Shown: positions 17,490 to 26,290 of the stretch, piece after piece
Layout: each line of letters opens with the position of its first letter
Position numbering within the stretch: position 1 is the stretch's first letter
NCBI RefSeq assembly: GCF_047250365.1
Contig: NZ_JBLBVL010000002.1
Coordinates: forward strand, 124,001-188,000
DNA length: 64,000 nt
Source of the DNA: Thaumasiovibrio sp047250365
GTDB taxonomy: Bacteria; Pseudomonadota; Gammaproteobacteria; Enterobacterales; Vibrionaceae
Reading direction: 5' to 3'
Made by a program: the position numbers and the translations under genes
The notes under the pieces: generated by a model
What the model was told of the DNA's origin: nothing
Databases searched by the model: none
The model's input: the letters and a program-made list of their open reading frames with translations, nothing else

Positions 17490-19088
17490 TTATTGTAAGT
17501 ATTGATATCCTGGTAAGGTTAAAAAGTTTGTTAATTCATCGCTGGTGGTCAGAACGCTCATCAGCTCGGCGGCTTGAGTGAATTGGCCTTGGCTGAAGCG
17601 AGCTTCACCTAGCTCTTGTTTCACGACTTCTAATTCTTCAGCCAGCATCTCAGCAAATAGTGCCTTGGTAACCACTTTTCCGTTGCTTAACGACTGTTGA
17701 TGTTTAATCCACTGCCATATCGAGGCACGCGATATTTCTGCCGTAGCAGCATCTTCCATCAAACCATAAATGGGGACACAGCCATTGCCTTGGATCCAAG
17801 CTTCAATATATTGCAGGGCAACGCGAATATTGTGGCGCATTCCCTCTTCGGTGCGTTCACCGTCACAAGGGGCGAGCAGTTCCGCCGCAGTGATCGCAGA
17901 GTCGTCATCTCGACTGACATCTAACTGGTTTTGACGCGCTCCAAGTGCTTCATCAAATACTGCCCTTGCAGTATCTGCCAGCCCTGGGTGTGCTATCCAA
18001 CTGCCGTCATGGCCATTGCGTGCTTCGAGTGATTTGTCTGTCTTTATCTTGTCGAGCACCCACGCATTGCGTTCGGGATCTTTCGCCGGAATAAACGCAG
18101 CCATCCCGCCCATCGCAAAAGCACCGCGACGGTGACAGGTCCTAACTAATAAACGAGAATAAGCATTCAAAAATGGCTTATCCATAGTAACAACTTGCCG
18201 ATCCGGCAATATTCGGTCTGGGTAGTTTCTTAATGTTTTGATATAGCTGAATATATAATCCCATCGACCACAATTAAGACCGACAATATGATCTTGTAAG
18301 CTATAAAGAATTTCATCCATTTCAAACACAGCCGGTAAGGTTTCAATAAGCACTGTGGCTTTAATTGTCCCTCGTGGCAATTTAAAATAATCCTCGGCAA
18401 AACTGAAGACATCGCTCCACCATGCCGCTTCTTGATAAGCCTGTAACTTAGGCAGGTAAAAATAAGGCCCGCTGCCTTTTTCTAATAACACCTTAAAATT
18501 ATGAAAAAAATACAAGCCAAAATCTAATAAGGCGCCAGGTAGTGCTTCCCCATCGTAGAAAATATGCTTCTCTGGCAGGTGCAAACCTCGAACACGACAA
18601 ATAAGTACTGCTGGGTCGCTATTTAATACGTATTGCTTGCCATTATCAGGGTTAATGTATTCGATTGTACCTAGATTGGCATCACGTAAATTGCGCTGCC
18701 CATCAATGACTTGCTGCCAAGCTGGCGCGAATGAATCTTCAAAATCCGCCATAAACACTTTCACATTGGCATTTAGCGCATTAATCACCATTTTTCTATC
18801 GACGGGACCGGTGATCTCTATTCGCCGGTCTTGCAGATCCGCAGGTATTCCTCGGATTGTCCAGTCAGCATCTCGGATAGATTGAGTATCAGCGAGAAAA
18901 TCAGGTAATTGCCCGCCATCAATTTGCGCCTGACGCTCTTCCCGTCTAGCGAGTAGTTGTGGAACACGGCTTGCAAACTTCTCTGCTAAACACTCAACAA
19001 AATGAAGTGCTTCCGTGGAAAGAATATCCGTTTGATGCTCTTTTATTGGAAATTGAGGTGATAACCTTATTTGGTATTGCTGAGACAT
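17490..19088 (-). CDS. aceB: Malate synthase A
   Basis: 532 residues, close to E. coli AceB. Conserved regions: VFMADFEDSFAPAWQ, LNCGRWDYIFSYIK (magnesium/glyoxylate site), FAMGGMAAFIPAKDPE and NGHDGSWIAHPGL. It condenses glyoxylate with acetyl-CoA to malate, the second step of the shunt. The start ATG has GGGAGG just upstream. It is first in the aceB-aceA pair and is preceded by a 570-nt AT-rich region. Confidence 0.97.
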   Translation of the reverse strand: MSQQYQIRLSPQFPIKEHQTDILSTEALHFVECLAEKFASRVPQLLARREERQAQIDGGQLPDFLADTQSIRDADWTIRGIPADLQDRRIEITGPVDRKMVINALNANVKVFMADFEDSFAPAWQQVIDGQRNLRDANLGTIEYINPDNGKQYVLNSDPAVLICRVRGLHLPEKHIFYDGEALPGALLDFGLYFFHNFKVLLEKGSGPYFYLPKLQAYQEAAWWSDVFSFAEDYFKLPRGTIKATVLIETLPAVFEMDEILYSLQDHIVGLNCGRWDYIFSYIKTLRNYPDRILPDRQVVTMDKPFLNAYSRLLVRTCHRRGAFAMGGMAAFIPAKDPERNAWVLDKIKTDKSLEARNGHDGSWIAHPGLADTARAVFDEALGARQNQLDVSRDDDSAITAAELLAPCDGERTEEGMRHNIRVALQYIEAWIQGNGCVPIYGLMEDAATAEISRASIWQWIKHQQSLSNGKVVTKALFAEMLAEELEVVKQELGEARFSQGQFTQAAELMSVLTTSDELTNFLTLPGYQYLQ

Positions 19089-19659
19089 GCAACCTCCCTG
19101 CTTTCATTTGTAATCAAATAACCACAAATAACAATATTATTGTCAATAATACATCCAGCGCAAATATAACAACACTGCACTAACAATGAACCATCAATAA
19201 AAACTTTGCAACCGCAAGAATAACAATCAAATTACCCATCCATTTGCTGACTTATAATTATCAATCACTTATTTGAAAATACACCCGCCCCTTCCCCAAT
19301 AGCAAACGCCTTTAACAATAAGCATTATTTAAAATATAAATTCAAGAGCAATAAATGAATGTCATTAAATTACGTAATTGAATAACATGACAGTGGGCAT
19401 GCAGAAAAAATGAAATATACGATTAAAACACAGCAATAACAACAAGACACTGAAATAAAATAATAAATTTTAATAATTCAAACAAAATTATTCACTTTAT
19501 AAAGTATAATGCTGACTTCTTTTATTGTACGAAACAAAAAAAAACCTCATCTCAGTATTTTTTGTGATCATTATCATTTCTTGAATATCAGCCAGTTATT
19601 ATGCAAAACCAGCTGATTTTCAATAGCAAGTCGATCTGTATCACAAAGCGTGAAATTGA
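19089..19659. other. 571-bp AT-rich gene-free region upstream of aceB
   Basis: No credible coding frame. Near the aceB start it holds TTGACA (minus strand, 19141-19146) overlapping the dyad ACAATA-A-TATTGT type repeat at 19131-19143, a plausible promoter/operator. Far upstream are two CRP-like half-conserved sites: TGTGA-TCATTA-TCATT at 19563 (plus) and TGTGA-TACAGA-TCGAC on the minus strand near 19628-19643. A hairpin lies at 19587-19617. The length suggests a long leader or several regulators for the glyoxylate genes. Confidence 0.5.
19587..19617 (-). repeat. Hairpin downstream of oxyR2-like gene
   Basis: Minus strand ATCAGCTGGTT, 9-nt loop, AACTGGCTGAT; pairing needs two G-U pairs on this strand but mismatches on the other, so an RNA from oxyR2 is the likely user. 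It lacks a clear T run. Confidence 0.4.
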
Positions 19660-20556
19660 TTATAATAAGTCACTAACTATCTCCGCTAAGCGGTTAAAGA
19701 CTCCTACTCGATTGGATGTCGGACGCCACACTAATCCAATTTGCCGATAGGCTTGATTGCCCGGGGGATCGACCACAAATAAATTTAGATTGTCGATTAA
19801 GCCATGCTCAATTGCCATCTGAGGGATAAAAGTCGTTCCGAGTCCATTCGCGACCATTTGCACCAGTGTATGCAGGCTCGTGGCTGTGAAGGGGTTAATT
19901 TTTTCTTTAGACGTTAATTTGCAAGCAGAAACCGCATGATCTGTCAGGCAGTGCTCTTTCTCTAATAGGAAAACCGACTCATCCGGCAGTTCCTTATATT
20001 GCACCGGGATCGGAATGGACGACGCCTGATATTGACTGAATACCATTTTAAATGGGTCCTTTCCCACCACTCGGCTTTGCATTGCACCTATTTCTACAGG
20101 TAACGCCAAAATAAGCACATCCATTTCACCATTTCGCAATGCAGCAAGAAGATTGGTTGTGGTGTCTTCCCGTAATAATAAATTAAGCATCGGGTGAAGG
20201 CGATTGACCTCTTGCACCAAATCACAGAGTAAAAACGGCGCAATGGTTGGAATACAACCCACCCGCAACTGCCCCTCCATTGAACTACCGTCACCTCGAG
20301 TCATCTCTAACAAATCACGGCTGCGAGCAAGAATATCTCGACTCCGTCGTACGACATCTTCGCCCATTGAGGTAAAGACCATTGTCTTATTGTCTCGCTC
20401 AATTAGCTGCCCACCCAACATCTCTTCAAGGTTCTGGATACCCGAGCTCAATGTTGACTGACTGACATAACATCGCTTGGCAGCTTCGCCAAAATGCCTT
20501 GTTTCATATAAAGTTATTAAATAATGCAGCTGTTTTAATGAAGGAAATTTATTCAT
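19660..20556 (-). CDS. oxyR2: OxyR2-like peroxide-sensing LysR regulator
   Basis: 298 residues from the ATG at 20556. N-terminal LysR helix-turn-helix (LHYLITLYETRHFGEAAKRC...), then the effector domain. The two redox cysteines of OxyR are present at C203 and C212 (EHCLTDHAVSAC, the same nine-residue spacing as C199/C208 in E. coli). The residue two before the first cysteine is Glu (E201), as I recall for V. vulnificus OxyR2, where Glu replaces the Gly of OxyR1 and raises peroxide sensitivity. Divergent from a 2-Cys peroxiredoxin, its likely target. The ribosome site is weak. Confidence 0.82.
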   Translation of the reverse strand: MNKFPSLKQLHYLITLYETRHFGEAAKRCYVSQSTLSSGIQNLEEMLGGQLIERDNKTMVFTSMGEDVVRRSRDILARSRDLLEMTRGDGSSMEGQLRVGCIPTIAPFLLCDLVQEVNRLHPMLNLLLREDTTTNLLAALRNGEMDVLILALPVEIGAMQSRVVGKDPFKMVFSQYQASSIPIPVQYKELPDESVFLLEKEHCLTDHAVSACKLTSKEKINPFTATSLHTLVQMVANGLGTTFIPQMAIEHGLIDNLNLFVVDPPGNQAYRQIGLVWRPTSNRVGVFNRLAEIVSDLL

Positions 20557-20591
20557 CGATTTATCCGATTGCAACAATCTGTTTATTCCGC

Positions 20592-20620
20592 TTTTTTCAA
20601 TGTACCAGCTTCGATATAGT
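20592..20620 (+). promoter_or_regulatory. Probable promoter of the peroxiredoxin gene
   Basis: A -10-like TATAGT (20615-20620) with a poor -35 (TTTTTT, 20592-20597) at 17-nt spacing, as expected for an activator-dependent promoter. I could not find a clear four-block ATAG/CTAT OxyR site. Confidence 0.4.
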
Positions 20621-20685
20621 TTGTCTTGTCGAAACGAAAAGCAGTCAAAGAAGACTCAATAGTTTAATTAATTAGGAGCACCATT

Positions 20686-21288
20686 ATGGTATTAGTCGGT
20701 CGTCAAGCCCCAGATTTTACTGCTGCTGCAGTTCTTGGTAACGGTGAGATAGTTGATAGCTTTAACTTTGCCGAATTTACTCAAGGCAAAAAAGCCGTGG
20801 TATTTTTCTACCCTCTTGACTTCACCTTCGTCTGCCCTTCAGAGCTAATCGCTTTTGATAAGCGCTATGATGACTTTAAAGCTAAAGGGGTTGAAGTTAT
20901 TGGCGTTTCTATCGATTCTCAGTTTTCGCATAACGCATGGCGTAACACTGCAGTAGAAGATGGTGGTATTGGTCAAGTTAAATACCCTCTAATTGCGGAT
21001 GTTAAACACGAAATTTGTAAAGCGTATGATGTTGAGCATCCAGAAGCAGGTGTTGCATTCCGTGGTTCATTCCTAATTGATGAAGATGGCGTCGTTCGCC
21101 ACCAAGTCGTTAATGATCTACCACTTGGCCGTAACATTGATGAAATGCTACGTATGGTAGATGCCCTAAACTTCCATCTAGAACACGGTGAAGTCTGCCC
21201 AGCGCAGTGGGAAGAAGGTAAAGCAGGTATGGATGCATCACCAACAGGCGTTGCTGCATACTTATCTGAACACACTGAAGATCTATAA
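20686..21288 (+). CDS. Typical 2-Cys peroxiredoxin (AhpC/TSA family)
   Basis: 200 residues. Peroxidatic C50 lies in DFTFVCPSE and resolving C171 in EVCPAQW. A GG-I-G insertion (93-96) characteristic of overoxidation-sensitive peroxiredoxins is present, but the partner YF motif near the C-terminus reads YL. It reduces peroxides using thioredoxin or AhpF; no ahpF lies nearby, so the reductant is unknown. AGGAG sits seven bases from the ATG. Divergent from oxyR2 and followed by a strong terminator. Confidence 0.93.
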   Translation: MVLVGRQAPDFTAAAVLGNGEIVDSFNFAEFTQGKKAVVFFYPLDFTFVCPSELIAFDKRYDDFKAKGVEVIGVSIDSQFSHNAWRNTAVEDGGIGQVKYPLIADVKHEICKAYDVEHPEAGVAFRGSFLIDEDGVVRHQVVNDLPLGRNIDEMLRMVDALNFHLEHGEVCPAQWEEGKAGMDASPTGVAAYLSEHTEDL

Positions 21289-21359
21289 TTACGTCAGTGG
21301 GTAATCAACAGGCGCTCAACCTGTTAAGCCTAGAGAAAAGATAGTCAGCATTATAATGA

Positions 21360-21384
21360 GGCCCGGACCACCGGGCCCTTTTTT
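21360..21384 (+). terminator. Terminator after the peroxiredoxin gene
   Basis: GGCCCGG-ACCA-CCGGGCC followed by C and six T. Confidence 0.93.
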
Positions 21385-21487
21385 ATTCTTCCACTCGAAT
21401 GCCTTTCCTTGTGTATATTCACTGTTTTCCTAGTTATTTCGCGTTACAATTAAACGATTATCTAATAACTAAACCACCGGAATAACT

Positions 21488-22219
21488 ATGGAAATAGAAG
21501 TCTGTATCGACAATATTGAGTCGTTGCATATTGCACAAAATGCTGGCGCAACCCGTATTGAACTTTGTTCATCACTAGATGCTGGTGGGTTAACGCCTAG
21601 CTATGGTTTTATGAAGCAAGCCGCCAAACAAGCAACGGTACCCGTATACGCCATGATTCGACCACGCCAAGGCGACTTTCTTTTCTCCGATGATGATATG
21701 GCTATCATGCTGGACGATATTGCTGCTGCTCGTGAAGCAGGGCTACAAGGTGTTGTTATTGGGTGTCTGACTGAAAATGGCGAAGTCCATCGCCAACAGT
21801 GCCAAACCTTAATTTCTGCGGCCACCGGGCTTGGCGTGACCTTTCACCGCGCGCTAGATCAATGCGTGGATTATCAAGCCGCACTCGACACCATCATTGA
21901 ACTCGGCTGCGAACGCGTGCTCACTTCTGGCTTAGCTGCCACTGCCCATGATGGTTTAGAAACGATAACTAAGATGGTGGCCTACTGTGGTGAGCGCCTC
22001 TCCATCATGGCTGGCGCAGGCGTTAATGCCAGCAACGCGGCTCACATTGCACATAACAGCGGTATTCGTGAAATCCACTTGTCTGGTAAAACCACACGTC
22101 CTAGTTACATGAGTAACTATTCTTCTGCTGCCACAATGGGCGATGTCGATGATTTTGCAATCCCAGTTACAGACCCTAATAAGATCGCGGCAGTGGTGAG
22201 CTTATTAAAAAAAGACTAA
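21488..22219 (+). CDS. cutC: CutC family protein
   Basis: 243 residues, a TIM-barrel of the CutC family, with family blocks MEIEVCIDNIESL, GATRIELCSSLDAGGLTPSYG, VYAMIRPRQGDFLFS and MAGAGVNASN. CutC has been linked to copper tolerance, though in E. coli the phenotype was later attributed to a small RNA overlapping the gene, so function remains uncertain. It follows the peroxiredoxin terminator and may share a transcript with ppk2, 65 nt downstream. Confidence 0.92.
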   Translation: MEIEVCIDNIESLHIAQNAGATRIELCSSLDAGGLTPSYGFMKQAAKQATVPVYAMIRPRQGDFLFSDDDMAIMLDDIAAAREAGLQGVVIGCLTENGEVHRQQCQTLISAATGLGVTFHRALDQCVDYQAALDTIIELGCERVLTSGLAATAHDGLETITKMVAYCGERLSIMAGAGVNASNAAHIAHNSGIREIHLSGKTTRPSYMSNYSSAATMGDVDDFAIPVTDPNKIAAVVSLLKKD

Positions 22220-22284
22220 TCTAAAAACCAGTACTACCTGCTGCTTGACTACAAGCTGGAGCCCCCTTGCCACAAGGATAAACC

Positions 22285-23091
22285 ATGACCAAAAAGCGGA
22301 AAATATGCTACGAGGCAGAGTTAGCACATCTGCAAATTGAATTGGTTAAGTTACAGGAGTGGATTAAGCAGCAGAAACTGAAAGTCGTGGTTTTGTTTGA
22401 AGGACGAGATGCAGCTGGTAAAGGCGGTGCGATCAAACGGATCACTGAAAAACTCAACCCCCGCGTTTGCCGTGTGGTGGCGCTCGGTACACCCACCGAA
22501 AAAGAAAAAACCCAATGGTACTTCCAACGCTACGTTAACCACCTTCCTGCGGCAGGTGAAATGGTGTTGTTTGACCGGAGCTGGTATAACCGGGCTGGAG
22601 TAGAGAAAGTCATGGGCTTTTGCACTGAGCAGGAATATGAAGAGTTCCTACGCTCCTGCCCCGAATTCGAACGTATGCTTATCCGTTCTGGAATCATCTT
22701 GCTCAAGTACTGGTTTTCAGTTTCAGACCAAGAGCAAGAAAAACGCTTTAATGAGCGAATTAATACCCCCATGAAACGCTGGAAGTTTAGCCCTATGGAT
22801 TTAGAATCTCGCGCTAGATGGGCAGAGTATTCAGAGGCAAAAGACAAAATGTTTGCCTACACCGATACGAAGCAATCTCCCTGGTGGGTCGTCAACGCCG
22901 ACAACAAAAAGCATGCTCGGCTTAACTGCATCCACCATTTACTCAACCAAATTGACTACAAAAGTATTGATTACCCTGAGCTAACGTTACCGCCAGTGAA
23001 CAAACAAGGCTATGTCCGCACGCCACTCAATGAGCAGACTTGCGTACCTGACTACTTTGCAAAGGTAATGGCTGCAGCCCCCCGTAAATAG
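22285..23091 (+). CDS. ppk2: Polyphosphate kinase 2 (PPK2 family)
   Basis: 268 residues, one PPK2 domain. Walker A GRDAAGKGG (40-48) and Walker B VLFDRSWYNR (94-103) are intact; lid residues RWKFSPMDLESR follow. PPK2 enzymes phosphorylate nucleoside di- or monophosphates with polyphosphate. Single-domain size suggests class I (NDP kinase), an inference. AAGGA lies six bases before the ATG. It is convergent with phoU (15-nt gap) and close to ppk1/ppx, giving a phosphate/polyphosphate neighbourhood. Confidence 0.93.
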   Translation: MTKKRKICYEAELAHLQIELVKLQEWIKQQKLKVVVLFEGRDAAGKGGAIKRITEKLNPRVCRVVALGTPTEKEKTQWYFQRYVNHLPAAGEMVLFDRSWYNRAGVEKVMGFCTEQEYEEFLRSCPEFERMLIRSGIILLKYWFSVSDQEQEKRFNERINTPMKRWKFSPMDLESRARWAEYSEAKDKMFAYTDTKQSPWWVVNADNKKHARLNCIHHLLNQIDYKSIDYPELTLPPVNKQGYVRTPLNEQTCVPDYFAKVMAAAPRK

Positions 23092-23106
23092 AGGGTGCAT
23101 ACGCTA

Positions 23107-23814
23107 CTAGTCGATATAATTTGAGATGTCATTTGGATCTAAGTGACGCACATCTTTACCCTTTACATAGTAAATAATGTATTCACAAATATTCTGACAG
23201 CGATCACCAATTCGCTCTATAGAGCGTGCGGACCACATAACCTGCATCACGTTTGGGATTGAACGTGGGTCTTCCATCATATAGGTCATCAGTTGGCGAA
23301 TGATCGCTTCATATTCCTGATCAATACGATCATCTTCACGGTAAACCTCAATCGCCGCATTGACATCCATACGAGCAAAAGCATCTAACACTTCGTGCAG
23401 CATGCGCACGACCTGCATTCCCAGCGCTTCTAAAGAAACCAATAAGTTTTGCTGATTATTGGTGAAATTTTCTAAGGCCATCTTGGCAATACTGTCAGCC
23501 ACGTCGCCAATCCGTTCCAAATCAGTAATCGTTTTAATGATGGCCATGACCAAACGCAAATCACTGGCGGTAGGCTGACGCTTGGCAATGATTCGCGTAC
23601 AAGCCTCATCGATCATCACCTCTTTGCTATTCACTTTATGATCGCTTCGAATCACACGGCGAGCAAGCTCTACATCTTGCTTATGCATCGCTTTTAATGC
23701 ATCAATTAACTGCTGTTCAACCAATCCACCCATCGCCAACACTTCACTTCGAATCAACTCCAGTTCTGCATTAAACTGGTTAGAAATGTGACGACCAATG
23801 TTAATATTATCCAC
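23107..23814 (-). CDS. phoU: PhoU, phosphate signalling regulator
   Basis: 235 residues with a GTG start at 23814 and GAGG five bases upstream. Two tandem PhoU three-helix domains (about 18-105 and 120-220) with the metal-cluster motifs E-x3-D: KEVMIDEACTRI and TDLERIGDVADS; ERIGDRCQNICEY in the second. PhoU links Pst to the PhoR kinase to shut the Pho response when phosphate is plentiful. Nine nt after pstB, last gene of the pst operon. Confidence 0.96.
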   Translation of the reverse strand: MDNINIGRHISNQFNAELELIRSEVLAMGGLVEQQLIDALKAMHKQDVELARRVIRSDHKVNSKEVMIDEACTRIIAKRQPTASDLRLVMAIIKTITDLERIGDVADSIAKMALENFTNNQQNLLVSLEALGMQVVRMLHEVLDAFARMDVNAAIEVYREDDRIDQEYEAIIRQLMTYMMEDPRSIPNVMQVMWSARSIERIGDRCQNICEYIIYYVKGKDVRHLDPNDISNYID

Positions 23815-23823
23815 GCGTACCTC

Positions 23824-24642
23824 TTAGCCGTAACGGCCTGTAATGTAATCTTCTGTGCGCTTATCAGATGGTGTTGTGAAAATAGTATCGGTATCTTTAT
23901 ACTCCACCAGCTCGCCCATATGAATAAAAGCAGTATGATCCGAAACACGGGCCGCTTGCTGCATATTATGAGTAACAATAACGACGGTATATTTGGTTTT
24001 TAAGACATTGATGAGCTCTTCGATAGTCAATGTCGATATTGGATCCAAGGCCGAAGTCGGCTCATCCAACAGTAAAATTTCCGGTTCAATCGCAATTGCC
24101 CTAGCTATCACTAAACGCTGCTGCTGACCTCCAGACAAACCAAATGCACTTTCATGCAAACGATCTTTCACTTCGCTCCATAACGCAGCACCACGTAGTG
24201 AACTTTCAACAACATCATCTAGCGTACGCTTATCCTTGACTCCCTGTAGACGCAATCCATAAATCACATTCTCATAAATAGATTTAGGAAAGGGATTCGG
24301 GCGTTGGAAAACCATACCGACACGGCGACGCAATCCGGCAACATCAACATCACGTTGATAGATATTGGTATCATGCAGCATAACTTTACCTGTTACCCGC
24401 GTATGCTCAACCAGGTCATTCATTCGATTAATGCAGCGTAACAAGGTCGACTTACCACAGCCAGATGGCCCAATAAATGCGGTGACTTGTCCCTTTGGAA
24501 TCCGCATATTAATGTCGAACAGCGCTTGGCTTTCACCATAATAAAGATTGAGATTTTCAATCGATAAGGCTGTTTTTTCTGGCGGTAAATTCTGTAAATC
24601 AAGAGGCGGGGAAAATCCCATTGATGCCGCATTAAAAATCAT
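23824..24642 (-). CDS. pstB: PstB, phosphate ABC transporter ATPase
   Basis: 272 residues. ABC features: Walker A GPSGCGKST, signature LSGGQQQR, Walker B ILLLDEPTSALD, switch histidine VIVTHN. The subfamily marker CGKSTLLRCINRMNDL is typical of PstB. The N-terminal 20 residues before IENLNLYYG are variable; AAGGA is about 12 bases from the assigned ATG, so a start at the internal ATG seven codons later cannot be excluded. It lies between pstA and phoU. Confidence 0.95.
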   Translation of the reverse strand: MIFNAASMGFSPPLDLQNLPPEKTALSIENLNLYYGESQALFDINMRIPKGQVTAFIGPSGCGKSTLLRCINRMNDLVEHTRVTGKVMLHDTNIYQRDVDVAGLRRRVGMVFQRPNPFPKSIYENVIYGLRLQGVKDKRTLDDVVESSLRGAALWSEVKDRLHESAFGLSGGQQQRLVIARAIAIEPEILLLDEPTSALDPISTLTIEELINVLKTKYTVVIVTHNMQQAARVSDHTAFIHMGELVEYKDTDTIFTTPSDKRTEDYITGRYG

Positions 24643-24657
24643 TGCTGTGCTCGATCC

Positions 24658-26283
24658 TTATTGCTCAAGTAAGCGGAATTTATCACGTAAGTGATTACGA
24701 ATACCGATAGCGGTTAAATTGAGGCTCACAATCACCATAACCAGCAAAAATGACGTCGCATACACTAAGGGGCGAGCCGCTTCGATATTTGGACTTTGAA
24801 AGCCAACATCATAAATATGATAACCAAGATGCATGAACTTTCTCTCTAGGTGAAGATAAGGGAAATTGGCATCGATCGGCAAGGCCGGAGCCATTTTGAC
24901 AACGCCAACCAACATCAAAGGTGCCACTTCTCCGGCCGCTCGTGCTATCGCTAAAATCAAACCCGTCATTATCGCAGGCGTCGCCATCGGTAAAACAATA
25001 CGCCACAGCGTTTCAAACTGTGTAGCGCCAAGTGCCATTGAACCTTCGCGAACCGAGAAAGGCACACGACCAAGCCCCTCTTCCGTTGAGACAATAACAA
25101 CAGGCAAAGTAAGCAGTGCCAGCGTAAGCGCAGACCATAACAAACCAGGTGTACCAAAGGTGGGGGCGGGCAAAGACTCAGAGTAGAACAGCGCATCAAC
25201 GCTACCCCCGATGGTATAGACAAAAAAGCCTAATCCAAAGACCCCATACACAATTGACGGCACCCCAGCAAGATTAATAACAGCAATACGAATTAAACGG
25301 GTAAAGGCATTATTACGCGCATACTCATTTAAATAAACCGCCGCTATAACCCCTAATGGAGTAACAATGACGCTCATCAACAGCACCATGAGCACGGTAC
25401 CAAAAATGGCAGGGAAAACACCACCATCTGTATTCGCTTCGCGTGGGTCATCACTCACAAACTTACCGATTTGACGTCCCCAGTGAACGATTTTATCTAC
25501 GGTTCGCATCTTATTTGGATACCAAAGGTCCAAAACATCAGCAAGCGGTAATAGATATTCATCGCCAGTACTGTCTAACACCACCAGCCAATCTTGATTC
25601 ACTTCGTCATCTAACGCTGCCAACTGCTGAACTATATGCTCGTGTTGCAATTCCAGCGCAGCAACTTCTCGCTCTATGCGTACTTCTTGCTGTGCTGTCA
25701 ATTTATCTTGTTGCGCTAATCGGCGTCGCTCTAAACGACGTTTTTCCAGCTCCCAGTTCACCGCCCCAATCGCATACTGCTCAAGCTCTTCTATCTGCTC
25801 ACGCGTCTGCTCTGATTGTGTCAGTAACGTTTCTAACTTATCTAACGGGTACCGCTCCCCATTCTCTATCACTGCCACCGGATAACCAAAGAACAACCCA
25901 TTTCGGCTGCGTTCAATAACCGCTACATCATCGGGCACATGTTGCTTAGTTACATGGGCGCTAAGTAAGCTAACAAACTCTTGTCGGCTCTCACCTCGGT
26001 TTGCGGTTTTAATGAGCCAGCGCTCAACAAACGGCTCTGACCCCTCTTGCATACCTAGTTGTTGCCAGCTAACTTGCTCACGCTGATACACCTGCCCAAT
26101 AAAACGCTGCTCAGCCCCATCAGCACTTTTTACTTCATACTCATAAAGCGTTGATGGCCAGAAATAACTCAGGCCTTTCCAGCCAATTAACAGCAACAAA
26201 CCCATGACTATCAATAAGCTGATACTCACAGCTCCCGCCGTTAGCCAGATCCAAGGTGCGCCTGATTTTACCCATTTCATCAT
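24658..26283 (-). CDS. pstA: PstA, phosphate ABC transporter permease, long form
   Basis: 541 residues, against about 296 in E. coli. After a first membrane helix (about 14-36) there is a roughly 240-residue extracytoplasmic insertion ending in a glutamate/arginine-rich coiled coil (about 155-245, EELEQ, RRLERRRLAQQ, EREVAALELQHE). The MetI-type permease domain (about 290-535) has the usual EAA-loop region EGSMALGATQFETLWRIVLP. Start at the first of two adjacent ATGs, seven nt after pstC. Long PstA/PstC pairs are common in Vibrio and Pseudomonas. Confidence 0.93.
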   Translation of the reverse strand: MMKWVKSGAPWIWLTAGAVSISLLIVMGLLLLIGWKGLSYFWPSTLYEYEVKSADGAEQRFIGQVYQREQVSWQQLGMQEGSEPFVERWLIKTANRGESRQEFVSLLSAHVTKQHVPDDVAVIERSRNGLFFGYPVAVIENGERYPLDKLETLLTQSEQTREQIEELEQYAIGAVNWELEKRRLERRRLAQQDKLTAQQEVRIEREVAALELQHEHIVQQLAALDDEVNQDWLVVLDSTGDEYLLPLADVLDLWYPNKMRTVDKIVHWGRQIGKFVSDDPREANTDGGVFPAIFGTVLMVLLMSVIVTPLGVIAAVYLNEYARNNAFTRLIRIAVINLAGVPSIVYGVFGLGFFVYTIGGSVDALFYSESLPAPTFGTPGLLWSALTLALLTLPVVIVSTEEGLGRVPFSVREGSMALGATQFETLWRIVLPMATPAIMTGLILAIARAAGEVAPLMLVGVVKMAPALPIDANFPYLHLERKFMHLGYHIYDVGFQSPNIEAARPLVYATSFLLVMVIVSLNLTAIGIRNHLRDKFRLLEQ

Positions 26284-26290
26284 TCAGGAC

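Noticed and set aside
19561..19580. Fur-like site (GATAATGATCA on the minus strand)
   Set aside because: Only half of the 19-bp consensus is present and no iron gene is adjacent.
25443..25919. 158-codon plus-strand frame opposite pstA
   Set aside because: Antisense to the pstA insertion; composition reflects the complementary coding strand.
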